In this document: piece after piece, positions 1 through 6,741 of the stretch
How positions within the stretch are numbered: the first letter of the stretch is position 1
Layout: every line of letters starts with the position of its first letter
Assembly (NCBI GenBank): GCA_030540535.1
Contig: JAUNWB010000019.1
Coordinates: 1 to 10,839, forward strand
Direction: 5' to 3'
Source: Elusimicrobiales bacterium
GTDB lineage: Bacteria > Elusimicrobiota > Elusimicrobia > Elusimicrobiales > Elusimicrobiaceae
Length of the DNA stretch: 10,839 nt
The notes under the pieces: model-generated
Databases searched by the model: none
What the model was told of the DNA's origin: nothing
The model's input: only the letters and a program-made list of their open reading frames with translations
Program-made: the position numbers and the translations under genes

Positions 1-397
1 CATCCGGCATACAGCTTAACATTAAAGAGTTGCTAGGATAATAAATAGCATACGGTTTTCCATGACGACGGCATACAGCCAAACCAAAAAAAGAATCAGA
101 AGTTGCGCCCGCATTCACAGCCCTGCATGAAAAATTTTTAGTGTTTTTAGAAGGAGTACCGCTGGCTGACGCAGATTGACCGGGGACATTAAAATCTAAT
201 TCATTCAAATCATCAGCGTAACGTCCGTTAGCCATATAGTACGCCTCCTGCGCCTGAAAAATGGTGCGGCTGAGCGTAACGCCTTCCGCCGCCCGGCTTT
301 TCTCTACTGCCTTTGTATACTGCGGCAGCGCCACCGATGATAAAATACCAATAATTAAAACGACCACCAACAATTCTATAAGCGTAAAACCTTTCAT
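1..397 (-). CDS. Type IV prepilin-like protein (3' end outside window)
   Basis: The first 132 residues of a secreted pilin or pseudopilin are visible, and the reading frame runs off the left edge without a stop. The N-terminus is a class III (prepilin) signal: a very short leader MKG, then FTLIELL. Processing by prepilin peptidase is expected between Gly3 and Phe4, leaving Glu8 as the conserved mature Glu5. Residues 4-25 form the hydrophobic helix that anchors subunits in the membrane and packs the filament core. The tail after residue 70 has a Ser/Gly/Thr-rich stretch and cysteines 91, 109 and 129, typical of the variable head domain. The ATG at 397 is preceded by AGGG eight bases upstream. 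By hand count the visible gene is about 45% G+C, well below its neighbours, which fits a fast-evolving surface gene. It could be a pilus subunit, a minor pilin or a secretion pseudopilin; the sequence does not decide. The family is certain, the exact role unknown. Confidence 0.9.
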   Translation of the reverse strand, partial: MKGFTLIELLVVVLIIGILSSVALPQYTKAVEKSRAAEGVTLSRTIFQAQEAYYMANGRYADDLNELDFNVPGQSASASGTPSKNTKNFSCRAVNAGATSDSFFGLAVCRRHGKPYAIYYPSNSLMLSCMPD

Positions 398-558
398 TTT
401 ATTTTCCCTATTAAAAAAGTCATCCTGATAGGTTTCTGCGCCGAATCTACCGCTTTTAATGAAATAAAACACAAAAGGGAGATCCCTCACAGAAACACTA
501 CGGGATGTCCCCAGTTTATCAAAAAAAAAAAACAATACAACCCCCGGCGTAAAATCAC
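398..558 (-). promoter_or_regulatory. Candidate control region of the prepilin gene
   Basis: This non-coding stretch lies upstream of the prepilin gene. Read on the minus strand it holds a weak sigma70-like pair: TTGTAT (plus 535-540) and TAAACT (plus 513-518), separated by 16 bases that include a run of twelve T (plus 521-532). Directly after the -10-like box is the palindrome GGGA-TG-TCCC (502-511), where a start site would fall. A second one, GGGA-GA-TCCC (477-486), lies 25 bp further on. A leader of roughly 100 bases to the ATG would follow. The box matches are poor (3/6 and 4/6), so the promoter itself is inference; the palindromes and the homopolymer are seen directly. Confidence 0.35.
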
Positions 559-587
559 AAAAAATACTCCAAGTCAAAAAATCGGAG
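559..587 (-). terminator. Weak candidate intrinsic terminator of the repair operon
   Basis: Downstream of the SPL-family stop codon on the minus strand, CTCCGA and TTGGAG can pair (six pairs, one of them G-T) around a nine-base loop. The bases TA and then a run of six T (plus 559-564) follow. The stem is short and the loop T-rich, so this is a weak terminator at best. Its position, about 25 bases after the last gene of the operon and before the pilin control region, is what makes it plausible. Confidence 0.35.
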
Positions 588-612
588 GGATTTATAGCAC
601 ACAAAAAACTTA

Positions 613-1908
613 TTACAGCGAACGCACGATATTAGGGTCTTCCATGCACAAATACACATGCGCTTTGGGAAATGTTTTTTGCAAAAGCGGCACCAAAAAG
701 CGGTACGCTTCCAAACGCTGGCCGTCACCGTAGCGCATTTTGCCGTCGAAATCCAACAGGAATTCGCCGTCCAAAATAAAATTTGCCGGGAAGCGCGACT
801 CGGCCACCTTTTTTAGTTCGCGGCTGAAACGCAGCGTGCCTACGCTAATCCACGCGATTTTATCGTGCGGCAAGGTATCGGCCATTTCCTGCACCGTGCG
901 GGCGTAATCCTGTTGGTACCCGTCGTAAATTACCACCGGGTCAAAATGAAAACCGAGACGGTAACCCGCTTTGGCCGCTTCGCAGGCCGCGGCCAGCCGC
1001 GCGGTTAAATCGGGCGTAAAATGTTCGGCCTCATTCGTAATTTTAGACGAATTAACCGACCACGAAGCCACCACGTTTTCAGCGCCGCCCGCTTCCAAGA
1101 GTCCGCCGATATTCACGCTTTTGGTTTTAAACTCAAACTGCAAATGCGGCCGCGCGCGGAAGAACGGCACAATTTTTTGGGAGTAACGCGTCAAATCGTC
1201 AAAAACGAGCGAATCGGTAAATTCCCCGCTGCCGATGCGCGGGCGGTCAAACGGCCCTGTGTTGAACTTTGCGCCGTCGATTTTCGCCAAAAATTCGTCC
1301 ACGTTGGCGGGCAGCAAAACGGCGTGCAGGTTTTGGTACTGCTGTAAAAAACAGTATTCACATTCAAACCGGCACCCAAAACCTAAATTGATTAAGTTGT
1401 ACCCGCACCCCGCGGCCGCACAGCTGCACGGGCAGGGTTTTAGAAAGTCGTACTTTTCGTTATGGATGAGCAGCGTTTCCGTGCGGCGGGAAAAATTGGG
1501 GCTGCCCACCTGGGTTTTGCCGTCGGTTTCTTTAAATTCCGCCTTCGGAAAAGCGGCGCGCACGCGGGCGTCCAGTTCGCTGTCTTTGGCGGAAGTTTCG
1601 ATATAAACGGTTTTGGGGTAAAACGGGCGGGGCGTTAAATCGGCTTTTAACGTTTCGTCCAGTTCCAGTTTGGGCAGATAAAAACGGCTCTTTTCCGCCG
1701 TTTTAAAATTGACGGGATAGCGCCGCGCCAAAAGCGTTTTTTTGGCGGACTCAAACGTCAAATTCTTAGTAGGAGCCAGCACGTCCTGCGGCGCGCAGTG
1801 TTCGCGCTTGCAAATTTCGTACACCAGCCGCGCCAGTTCGCGCAGTTTGTTTACGCCCAGTTTGGGAAGTACGGATAAAATATAAGATTCTACTTCGTAC
1901 ACGTGCAT
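613..1908 (-). CDS. Radical SAM protein, spore photoproduct lyase family
   Basis: The protein has 431 residues. Its radical SAM signature is C179-x3-C183-x2-C186 (in [14 protein letters not shown]), the ligands of the [4Fe-4S] cluster that cleaves S-adenosylmethionine. The following LQQYQN and ANVDEFL segments, and [11 protein letters not shown] near residue 224, are features I recognise from the spore photoproduct lyase (SPL) family, including members from non-sporulating bacteria. Four extra cysteines (159, 161, 163, 168) lie just before the signature. Classical SPL repairs the thymine dimer of spore DNA. No cysteine occurs between 187 and 308, so the hydrogen-donor cysteine of classical SPL appears to be missing and the true substrate is uncertain. 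The protein is longer than Bacillus SPL (about 340 residues) because of its N-terminal part. The ATG at 1908 is chosen because GGAGGG sits six bases upstream; the frame stays open to 2040, but that part overlaps the preceding gene. It overlaps the aldo/keto reductase gene by 19 bp and is the last gene of the operon. Confidence 0.85.
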   Translation of the reverse strand: MHVYEVESYILSVLPKLGVNKLRELARLVYEICKREHCAPQDVLAPTKNLTFESAKKTLLARRYPVNFKTAEKSRFYLPKLELDETLKADLTPRPFYPKTVYIETSAKDSELDARVRAAFPKAEFKETDGKTQVGSPNFSRRTETLLIHNEKYDFLKPCPCSCAAAGCGYNLINLGFGCRFECEYCFLQQYQNLHAVLLPANVDEFLAKIDGAKFNTGPFDRPRIGSGEFTDSLVFDDLTRYSQKIVPFFRARPHLQFEFKTKSVNIGGLLEAGGAENVVASWSVNSSKITNEAEHFTPDLTARLAAACEAAKAGYRLGFHFDPVVIYDGYQQDYARTVQEMADTLPHDKIAWISVGTLRFSRELKKVAESRFPANFILDGEFLLDFDGKMRYGDGQRLEAYRFLVPLLQKTFPKAHVYLCMEDPNIVRSL

Positions 1909-2828
1909 GGTCTGCCCTCCAAAAAAGCCAAGTCTTGCGGCGTTAAAATTACGTCCGCGCCGGCCGCGTTTTGCAAAATTTGTTCCGCCGTCCGCGCACC
2001 CGTCAGCGCGCAGGAAACCGTTTGGTTTGAAAGCGCCCACGCTACGGCCACCGCCGCCGGAGAAACCTGTAAATGCGCCGCCAGTTTTTTAACGCGGGTT
2101 GCCGCTTCCTGCGCCTGCAAAAACGCGTCCGCGCGGTAACATCTGTAAAAATAATTGCGAGCATCGGCGCGGCGCAGATTCGGCGCGGTTTTATATTTTC
2201 CGCTTAAAATGCCGCCGCACAACGTGCCGTACGAAATAAAGGACGCCCCCGCTTCCCGGCACGCTTTAAAAACTTCTTCCCCTTTCTGCGGGTGAAGAAG
2301 CGAATACTCGTTCTGCACGGACGCAATTTCGGTCACGCGCACGGCACGGGAAATTTCTTCCGCCGTTACGTTGCACAGCCCGATATGGCGGATTTTGCCC
2401 GCCTGTTTTTGACGCGCCAATTCCAAAAGTGCTTCTTCCAGCGGGACTTTCGGGTCCGGGTAATGGATTTGGTACAAATCGATATAATCCGTTTGCAGGC
2501 GGGCCAGCGATTCGTCCAGCTGGCGGAGAATCGTTTGCAGGCGTAAATCGTGGTCGGTCCACGAACCGTTTTTGGCAAGGCCGCATTTGGTGGCCAAAAC
2601 AACTTGGCTCCGATGGCCTTTTAAAACGCGCCCCAAAAACGCTTCGCTTTCACCGTACACGGGGGCGGTGTCAATCAGACTAATTCCCGCGTCCAGCGCG
2701 GCCAGTACGGCTTTTTCGGCCTGCGATGCGTCCACCGGGCCCCAGTCGTAACCGCCGCCAAACGGCCAGCCGCCCAGGCCCACGGCGGAAACAAAAGAGT
2801 CCGTACGGCCCAGGCGGCGCATTTTCAT
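1890..2828 (-). CDS. Aldo/keto reductase family oxidoreductase
   Basis: A 312-residue NAD(P)H-dependent oxidoreductase of the aldo/keto reductase superfamily, a single (beta/alpha)8 barrel. The expected catalytic tetrad is visible: Asp53 and Tyr58 in LIDTAPVYGE, Lys81 in LATKCG, and His122 in YQIHYPD. The opening MRRLGRTDSFVSAVGLGG and the later IRHIGLCNV are typical of the bacterial, sugar-aldehyde-like branch. The substrate cannot be read from the sequence. The ATG at 2828 lies four bases after the stop of the CoA-binding protein gene; a second in-frame ATG at 2822 gives nearly the same protein. No strong ribosome site is seen (only GGTAG), so coupled translation is likely. The 3' end overlaps the SPL-family gene by 19 bp, which dictates the odd tail GRPCTCTK. 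The length is normal for the family. Cytoplasmic; no link to DNA repair is evident beyond the operon. Confidence 0.9.
   Translation of the reverse strand: MKMRRLGRTDSFVSAVGLGGWPFGGGYDWGPVDASQAEKAVLAALDAGISLIDTAPVYGESEAFLGRVLKGHRSQVVLATKCGLAKNGSWTDHDLRLQTILRQLDESLARLQTDYIDLYQIHYPDPKVPLEEALLELARQKQAGKIRHIGLCNVTAEEISRAVRVTEIASVQNEYSLLHPQKGEEVFKACREAGASFISYGTLCGGILSGKYKTAPNLRRADARNYFYRCYRADAFLQAQEAATRVKKLAAHLQVSPAAVAVAWALSNQTVSCALTGARTAEQILQNAAGADVILTPQDLAFLEGRPCTCTK
1915..1920 (-). promoter_or_regulatory. Shine-Dalgarno site fixing the SPL-family start
   Basis: GGAGGG on the minus strand lies six bases before the ATG at 1908, inside the 3' end of the aldo/keto reductase gene. It decides the start against a longer frame reaching to 2040. 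It also suggests translational coupling, since ribosomes ending the upstream gene at 1890 pass directly over it. Confidence 0.75.
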
Positions 2829-2832
2829 AAAA

Positions 2833-3198
2833 CTACCAAAGCCCGTTATCGGCCATAAAGCAGGAGTTCACGGCCGTGATACCGGCGGTTTCGGCCAGGT
2901 CGTACGCGTCGTCCGACTGCGCCCCCGGCTGGAACCAAATTTCCTTCACACCTGCGTCAATGCACTGCTGCACGGCGGGCACAAGCGCGGCAGGCGGAAT
3001 TACCATAATGGCCACGTCCGCACGAGCAGGCACATCGGCCAAACGCGCAAAAACGGTCTGACCGGCCACTTCGCCGCCTTTGGGATTAATCCCGTACACG
3101 CGGAACCCTTTTTTTAACAGGACGGTAAAAATTTTATATCCGTATTTGGACGGGTCCGCCGATACGCCAAATACCGCAATCGTTTTATTTTGGTACAT
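2833..3198 (-). CDS. CoA-binding (YccU-like) Rossmann protein
   Basis: A 121-residue single-domain protein with a Rossmann fold of the CoA-binding type. Residues 7-18 (IAVFGVSADPSK) form the first strand and nucleotide loop. RVYGINPKGGEVAG (33-46) is the second strand and loop. DVAIMVIPP (61-69), EIWFQPGA (86-93) and VNSCFMAD (110-117) match the remaining family blocks. The fold matches the CoA-binding part of succinyl-CoA synthetase alpha chains, but the catalytic part is absent, so binding of CoA or a related nucleotide is the expected activity. The biological role of these small proteins is not established. It starts two bases after the ybaB stop and ends four bases before the aldo/keto reductase start, so it is clearly inside the operon. 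Full length, no anomalies. Confidence 0.88.
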   Translation of the reverse strand: MYQNKTIAVFGVSADPSKYGYKIFTVLLKKGFRVYGINPKGGEVAGQTVFARLADVPARADVAIMVIPPAALVPAVQQCIDAGVKEIWFQPGAQSDDAYDLAETAGITAVNSCFMADNGLW

Positions 3199-3200
3199 AA

Positions 3201-3497
3201 TTACGCCTGCGGCATGCCGAAATTGCCCATCGCCTGCGCGGCCATACCCTGGCTGTCGCGCACGGCTTTGTTGAAAACGGCTTTGATGTCGTCGGCAATT
3301 TCCGCCGCGCCGAAGTTTTTAACAAGCGCTTCGTCCACAGTCACTTCTTTTACTTCCTGCGAGCCGGAAATCGTCAGCTGGAACATATGGCGCGGGCTGT
3401 CCACCTTAATCACCATATTGTCCAACCGTTTTTTAATTTCTTCCATCTGGCTTTTGAGTTTCCATAAATCTTTGAGTTGTCCCAACTTATCAAACAT
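3201..3497 (-). CDS. ybaB: YbaB/EbfC family nucleoid-associated protein
   Basis: A 98-residue protein of the YbaB/EbfC family, small dimeric DNA-binding proteins that coat the nucleoid. Residues 1-30 form a charged amphipathic helix (LGQLKDLWKLKSQMEEIKKR), followed by a beta segment (FQLTISGSQEVKEVTVDEAL, 39-58) that matches the family's central sheet. A second helix (EIADDIKAVFNKAVRDSQ) and a Met/Gly/Ala-rich tail follow. The ATG at 3497 is supported by AGGGGG six bases upstream. In many bacteria this gene lies between dnaX and recR; here it follows addA after 37 bp. Family members bind DNA with modest specificity, and in some species affect expression or recombination. The length is a little short but within range. 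Confidence 0.85.
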   Translation of the reverse strand: MFDKLGQLKDLWKLKSQMEEIKKRLDNMVIKVDSPRHMFQLTISGSQEVKEVTVDEALVKNFGAAEIADDIKAVFNKAVRDSQGMAAQAMGNFGMPQA

Positions 3498-3534
3498 ATA
3501 CTTCCCCCTAATGAGATTTTTTACATTTTATCTT

Positions 3535-6500
3535 TTATAAGTCCCGCGCCGCAACGAGGCGCAGGAATACGGCGGAACAAATTACGCGTTCCCCCGCAAA
3601 AATTTTCTCCGCCGCGCGTTTGTACACTTCCAGCTGCGGGCGGTATTTATCGAGCAGTTTATCCGCGCCGCCGGCGGGTGCGCGGTCCGTCTTAAAATCC
3701 ACCACCCATACGGTTCCGTCCGCGCGGCGCAAAACCGCGTCCATTACGCCGGATTCCCCCCCGGCCAGCGTAAACGGCATTTCGCACGCCAGCGTCTGGG
3801 CGGAAAGAATTTCTTTATAAAGCGCGCTTTGGCAGAACGGCTCCAAGACGGCAAGTGCGTCCTTTTCGCGCGACGGAAAAGCACACGCAGCGGCAGCACG
3901 GCGGGCGGCGTCTTCGGGCGTTTGCACCGTGCGCGAAAGCAAAAGTTCCATCGCCCGGTGGCAGACGGTGCCTACCTCGGCCCCCGCGCGCTGTTCTTCC
4001 GTTAAAGATTCCGAAGACTGTACGAGCGCACTGGGCGAAAGGGCGGGATCCTTTAGCATAGCTTCATACCGGGTTTTGCGCGCCTCGTAAGATGCTTTCC
4101 AGACGGTCATTTCGCGCGCGGGAACGGCGGGCAGTTTTTCTTCCGCGTGGCGGTAAATAAAAGTTTCCGGCTCCGTATATGCCGCGTACGTGACGGGAAG
4201 AGAAACCTCCCCATTGGAAAGCGTTTCGCTTGCCCCATCCGGGAACAGCCCCGCCGCAAAGAACGCCCCGGCGGCTTTTTCGGCCCCTTTGCGTCCGTCC
4301 GCCACCAAAAGCATATGCTCTTTGGCGCGCGTTAAAGCCACGTATAAAACGCGCACTTCTTCACAGCGTCCGTGTTTTTTTTGTTCTTCTTCCAAAAAAG
4401 CGAGGTTGGCGTCGCACACTTTTCCGGCGCGCAGGCCGTGCATATTGTATTGCCAGGAAAAAATATGGCCCGCCGGCTGTGAGGCGGAAGCGGAATCTTT
4501 TTTAGACAAATCGGCTAAAATCACCACCGGAAAACCGAGCCCCTTGGATTTGTGTACCGTCATAATAGATACGGCGTCCAGTGCGTCGTCGGCGGAAGAC
4601 GCGCCCAAACGCTCCGGCTCGCGCACCAAAATATCCTGCACTTCGGCCAAAAACTGCCCCAGGGACGCAGGTGCCTCGCCCGCGTATCCTTCCGCCAGCC
4701 GCACCAACCGCTGCAGGCTGGCCAGCGTCCGTTCGCCTTCGTACGCGGCGGCGCAGGTTTCGGGCAGGAACGTTTCCTGCATGACGTCTTCCAGCAAGTC
4801 TTTAAGCGAAGTACGCCCCGCGCGGCGCGCAAAAGAACGGATGAGTTCGTAAAAATCCGCCAGTTTTTTATCCTGCGGTTTAGCAAAAAGAGAGAGTTCC
4901 CCCCGCCGGGCGATTTGATAAATTTCCTCGTCCGTAAACCCGCCCAGCGGGCTTCTTAAAGCGCCTGCCAGCGCGGTGCGGTCCGCCGGGTCCGCCGCCG
5001 AGCGCAGGAAATTTAAGAAATCGTTTACTTCCTGTTTGCGGTAAAAATCTTTATCCGTTTCCACGTTAAACGGAATACCCCGGCGGCGAAGTGCGTCCGC
5101 ATACGGGCCGGAGGTGGTGGAAGCGCGGGACAAAAGCGTAATGTCTTTATACGCCAGCTTGCGCCCGTCCGAAAGCGTCAGCCGGCCCACGTTGTTTTCA
5201 ATCCAGTCGGCAATCCGTTCGGCCTGGTTGTGGCGGAAATCGTCCGCCAGCACCCCGGTTTCGGGCGCGCGCACAAACAGCCATTTAGCGGCGGGCCCGG
5301 GCAGCGGCTTGGCCGGGAAAATAGATACATAAGCGGGCTGGAAAGCCGTTTCCTGCACCATCGCGCGCGCGCAAACGGCGTTGGCCGTACCGACGATATC
5401 CGGCGCACTGCGGAAGTTCTGCTGCAAGAAACACTTTTCCCCGCCTTGCTTTAAAATCAAATCGGTAAACAGTTCGTACGCCGTAATGTCCGCCCCGCGA
5501 AAACGGTAAATGGATTGCTTGGGATCGCCCACTACAAAGAGTTTGCCGGGCGCCAAAATGACGTCCTGCCAGCGCGCGGCGGAGGAAAATTTCTCTTCCG
5601 CCAAAAACAAGAGGAGTTCGCCCTGTACGGGGTCGGTATCCTGGAACTCGTCGATAAAAAGCGCGTCGAATTTTTCTTTAAGCAGCCGACGCACATATAA
5701 ATCGTTTTGCAGAAGGTCGCGGGTTTTTACGATTAAATCGTCGAAACTTAAAATTCCTTCGCGCTCGTACGCGGCGCGGATTTCTTGCGTGACGGAACGC
5801 ACCAAATTAAACGCGGAGAGGAAAATTTGCTGTTTTTCGGGCACGGTTTTGGCGGCAAACTGCACGAGCGAACGGGCTTCTTCAAACGCGTCTTCGTCCC
5901 ACCCTTTGGGAAGGGCGGACGGGAACGCGGGAGAAGAATCTTCCGGCGCGGGAGGCACCGTTTCCCCGCGTAAAAAAGCGGCGGTGCGGCGCAGGGACGC
6001 GGCCGCAAACGTTAACGCTTTTTCGGCGTTGCGCGGCTTTTTGCCGTCTAAGAATGCGGTACTCCAGTCTTCGGCGCGGGCGGCTTTTTCCAAACAGACG
6101 CCGGCCAGCATGGGCGCGTGCGCGAAATAGTCGTACCGCTCGATTTTACCGCTGCACAGTTCGCGCGCAAATTCTTTTAGTTCGGGGAGAGAAATTTCCG
6201 GCAGAACTTTTTTCCACTCTTCCGCGCGCGGGGCGTTTACGCCCAGTTCCGCGTCCAAAAACGAGTTCCAGCGCGCGTCAAACAGCTGGGCGGCTTTGCG
6301 GCCTGAGTCAATTTCCGCATTCGGCGAAAGCCCGGCTTCCAGCGGAAACGTTTTTAAAATTTCGGCGCAGAAACCGTGAATGGTGCCCACGCACGCGCGG
6401 TCCAGCCGCGCCAGGGCGGCTTCGGCACGCGGAATGAGTTTGTCATCCGGCACATTGAACCGTTCGCGCAGCAGCGTTAAAACGGAAGACGGCTTGTTTT

Positions 6501-6741
6501 CCCGCGCCGCGGCCAACACTTCGTGAAGAGCGGCAATCAAACGCGTTTTAATTTCGGCGGCGGCTTTTTCGGTAAACGTAAGGGCCACCAGTTTTTCAAC
6601 CGGCACCCCCAACGCCAGCACCGCCAGACAAAGGCGCGTAATCAGCAGCGTGGTTTTACCTGTTCCCGCACCGGCTTCCACCACCATGTTGACGTTTAAA
6701 ACGGTTTGCACTTTATCGCGGTCTTCGCGTCTATTCGGCAT
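3535..6741 (-). CDS. addA: AddA/RecB-like helicase-nuclease
   Basis: A 1068-residue UvrD/Rep-type superfamily 1 helicase with a C-terminal RecB-family nuclease: the motor subunit of the AddAB double-strand-break resection enzyme. All helicase landmarks are present: Walker A AGAGTGKT (23-30), motif Ia LTFTEKAAAE, Walker B DEFQDTD (Asp364, Glu365), motif III VGDPKQSIYRFRG (near 410), motif IV QNFRS, motif V TVHKSKGL (His730) and motif VI ALTRAKEH (Arg805). The nuclease shows GTVCHRAMELL (His928), GVMDAV (Asp1001), VVDFKT (Asp1015, Lys1017) and PQLEVY (Gln1036), so it looks catalytically competent. Only about 22 residues precede Walker A, shorter than in Bacillus AddA, giving the opening found in the RecB-like 'VEAGAGTGKT' group. 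The start overlaps the addB end by 11 bp, with GGAGGAGG (6748-6755) six bases before the ATG. It could equally be named a RecB-like protein, but the AddB-like partner favours AddA. Confidence 0.93.
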   Translation of the reverse strand: MPNRREDRDKVQTVLNVNMVVEAGAGTGKTTLLITRLCLAVLALGVPVEKLVALTFTEKAAAEIKTRLIAALHEVLAAARENKPSSVLTLLRERFNVPDDKLIPRAEAALARLDRACVGTIHGFCAEILKTFPLEAGLSPNAEIDSGRKAAQLFDARWNSFLDAELGVNAPRAEEWKKVLPEISLPELKEFARELCSGKIERYDYFAHAPMLAGVCLEKAARAEDWSTAFLDGKKPRNAEKALTFAAASLRRTAAFLRGETVPPAPEDSSPAFPSALPKGWDEDAFEEARSLVQFAAKTVPEKQQIFLSAFNLVRSVTQEIRAAYEREGILSFDDLIVKTRDLLQNDLYVRRLLKEKFDALFIDEFQDTDPVQGELLLFLAEEKFSSAARWQDVILAPGKLFVVGDPKQSIYRFRGADITAYELFTDLILKQGGEKCFLQQNFRSAPDIVGTANAVCARAMVQETAFQPAYVSIFPAKPLPGPAAKWLFVRAPETGVLADDFRHNQAERIADWIENNVGRLTLSDGRKLAYKDITLLSRASTTSGPYADALRRRGIPFNVETDKDFYRKQEVNDFLNFLRSAADPADRTALAGALRSPLGGFTDEEIYQIARRGELSLFAKPQDKKLADFYELIRSFARRAGRTSLKDLLEDVMQETFLPETCAAAYEGERTLASLQRLVRLAEGYAGEAPASLGQFLAEVQDILVREPERLGASSADDALDAVSIMTVHKSKGLGFPVVILADLSKKDSASASQPAGHIFSWQYNMHGLRAGKVCDANLAFLEEEQKKHGRCEEVRVLYVALTRAKEHMLLVADGRKGAEKAAGAFFAAGLFPDGASETLSNGEVSLPVTYAAYTEPETFIYRHAEEKLPAVPAREMTVWKASYEARKTRYEAMLKDPALSPSALVQSSESLTEEQRAGAEVGTVCHRAMELLLSRTVQTPEDAARRAAAACAFPSREKDALAVLEPFCQSALYKEILSAQTLACEMPFTLAGGESGVMDAVLRRADGTVWVVDFKTDRAPAGGADKLLDKYRPQLEVYKRAAEKIFAGERVICSAVFLRLVAARDL

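Noticed and set aside
477..486. GGGA-GA-TCCC followed by TTTTG as a terminator of the upstream operon
   Set aside because: Only a four-pair stem with a tiny loop and a broken T run. Its match to the palindrome at 502-511 makes an operator reading more economical.
521..532. T run (minus strand) as the tail of an intrinsic terminator
   Set aside because: No GC-rich hairpin lies directly before it on the minus strand; the preceding bases (GCCGGGGGTTGTATTG) do not fold into a stem. The weak stem at 567-587 is a better candidate.
1909..2040. In-frame upstream extension of the SPL-family gene by 44 residues
   Set aside because: It lies wholly within the 3' end of the aldo/keto reductase gene and reads as Arg/Gly-rich, low-quality sequence. 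A strong GGAGGG site points to the ATG at 1908.
4190..4852. Long open frame on the plus strand (220 codons) opposite addA
   Set aside because: Its protein is Ser/Arg/Pro-rich with no recognisable motif, and it mirrors the GC-rich codon pattern of addA on the other strand, whose helicase motifs are intact throughout.
5510..6130. Open frame on the plus strand (206 codons) opposite addA
   Set aside because: Antisense to the well-supported addA helicase domain, Ser/Lys/Arg-rich, no family likeness. A shadow of GC-rich coding.
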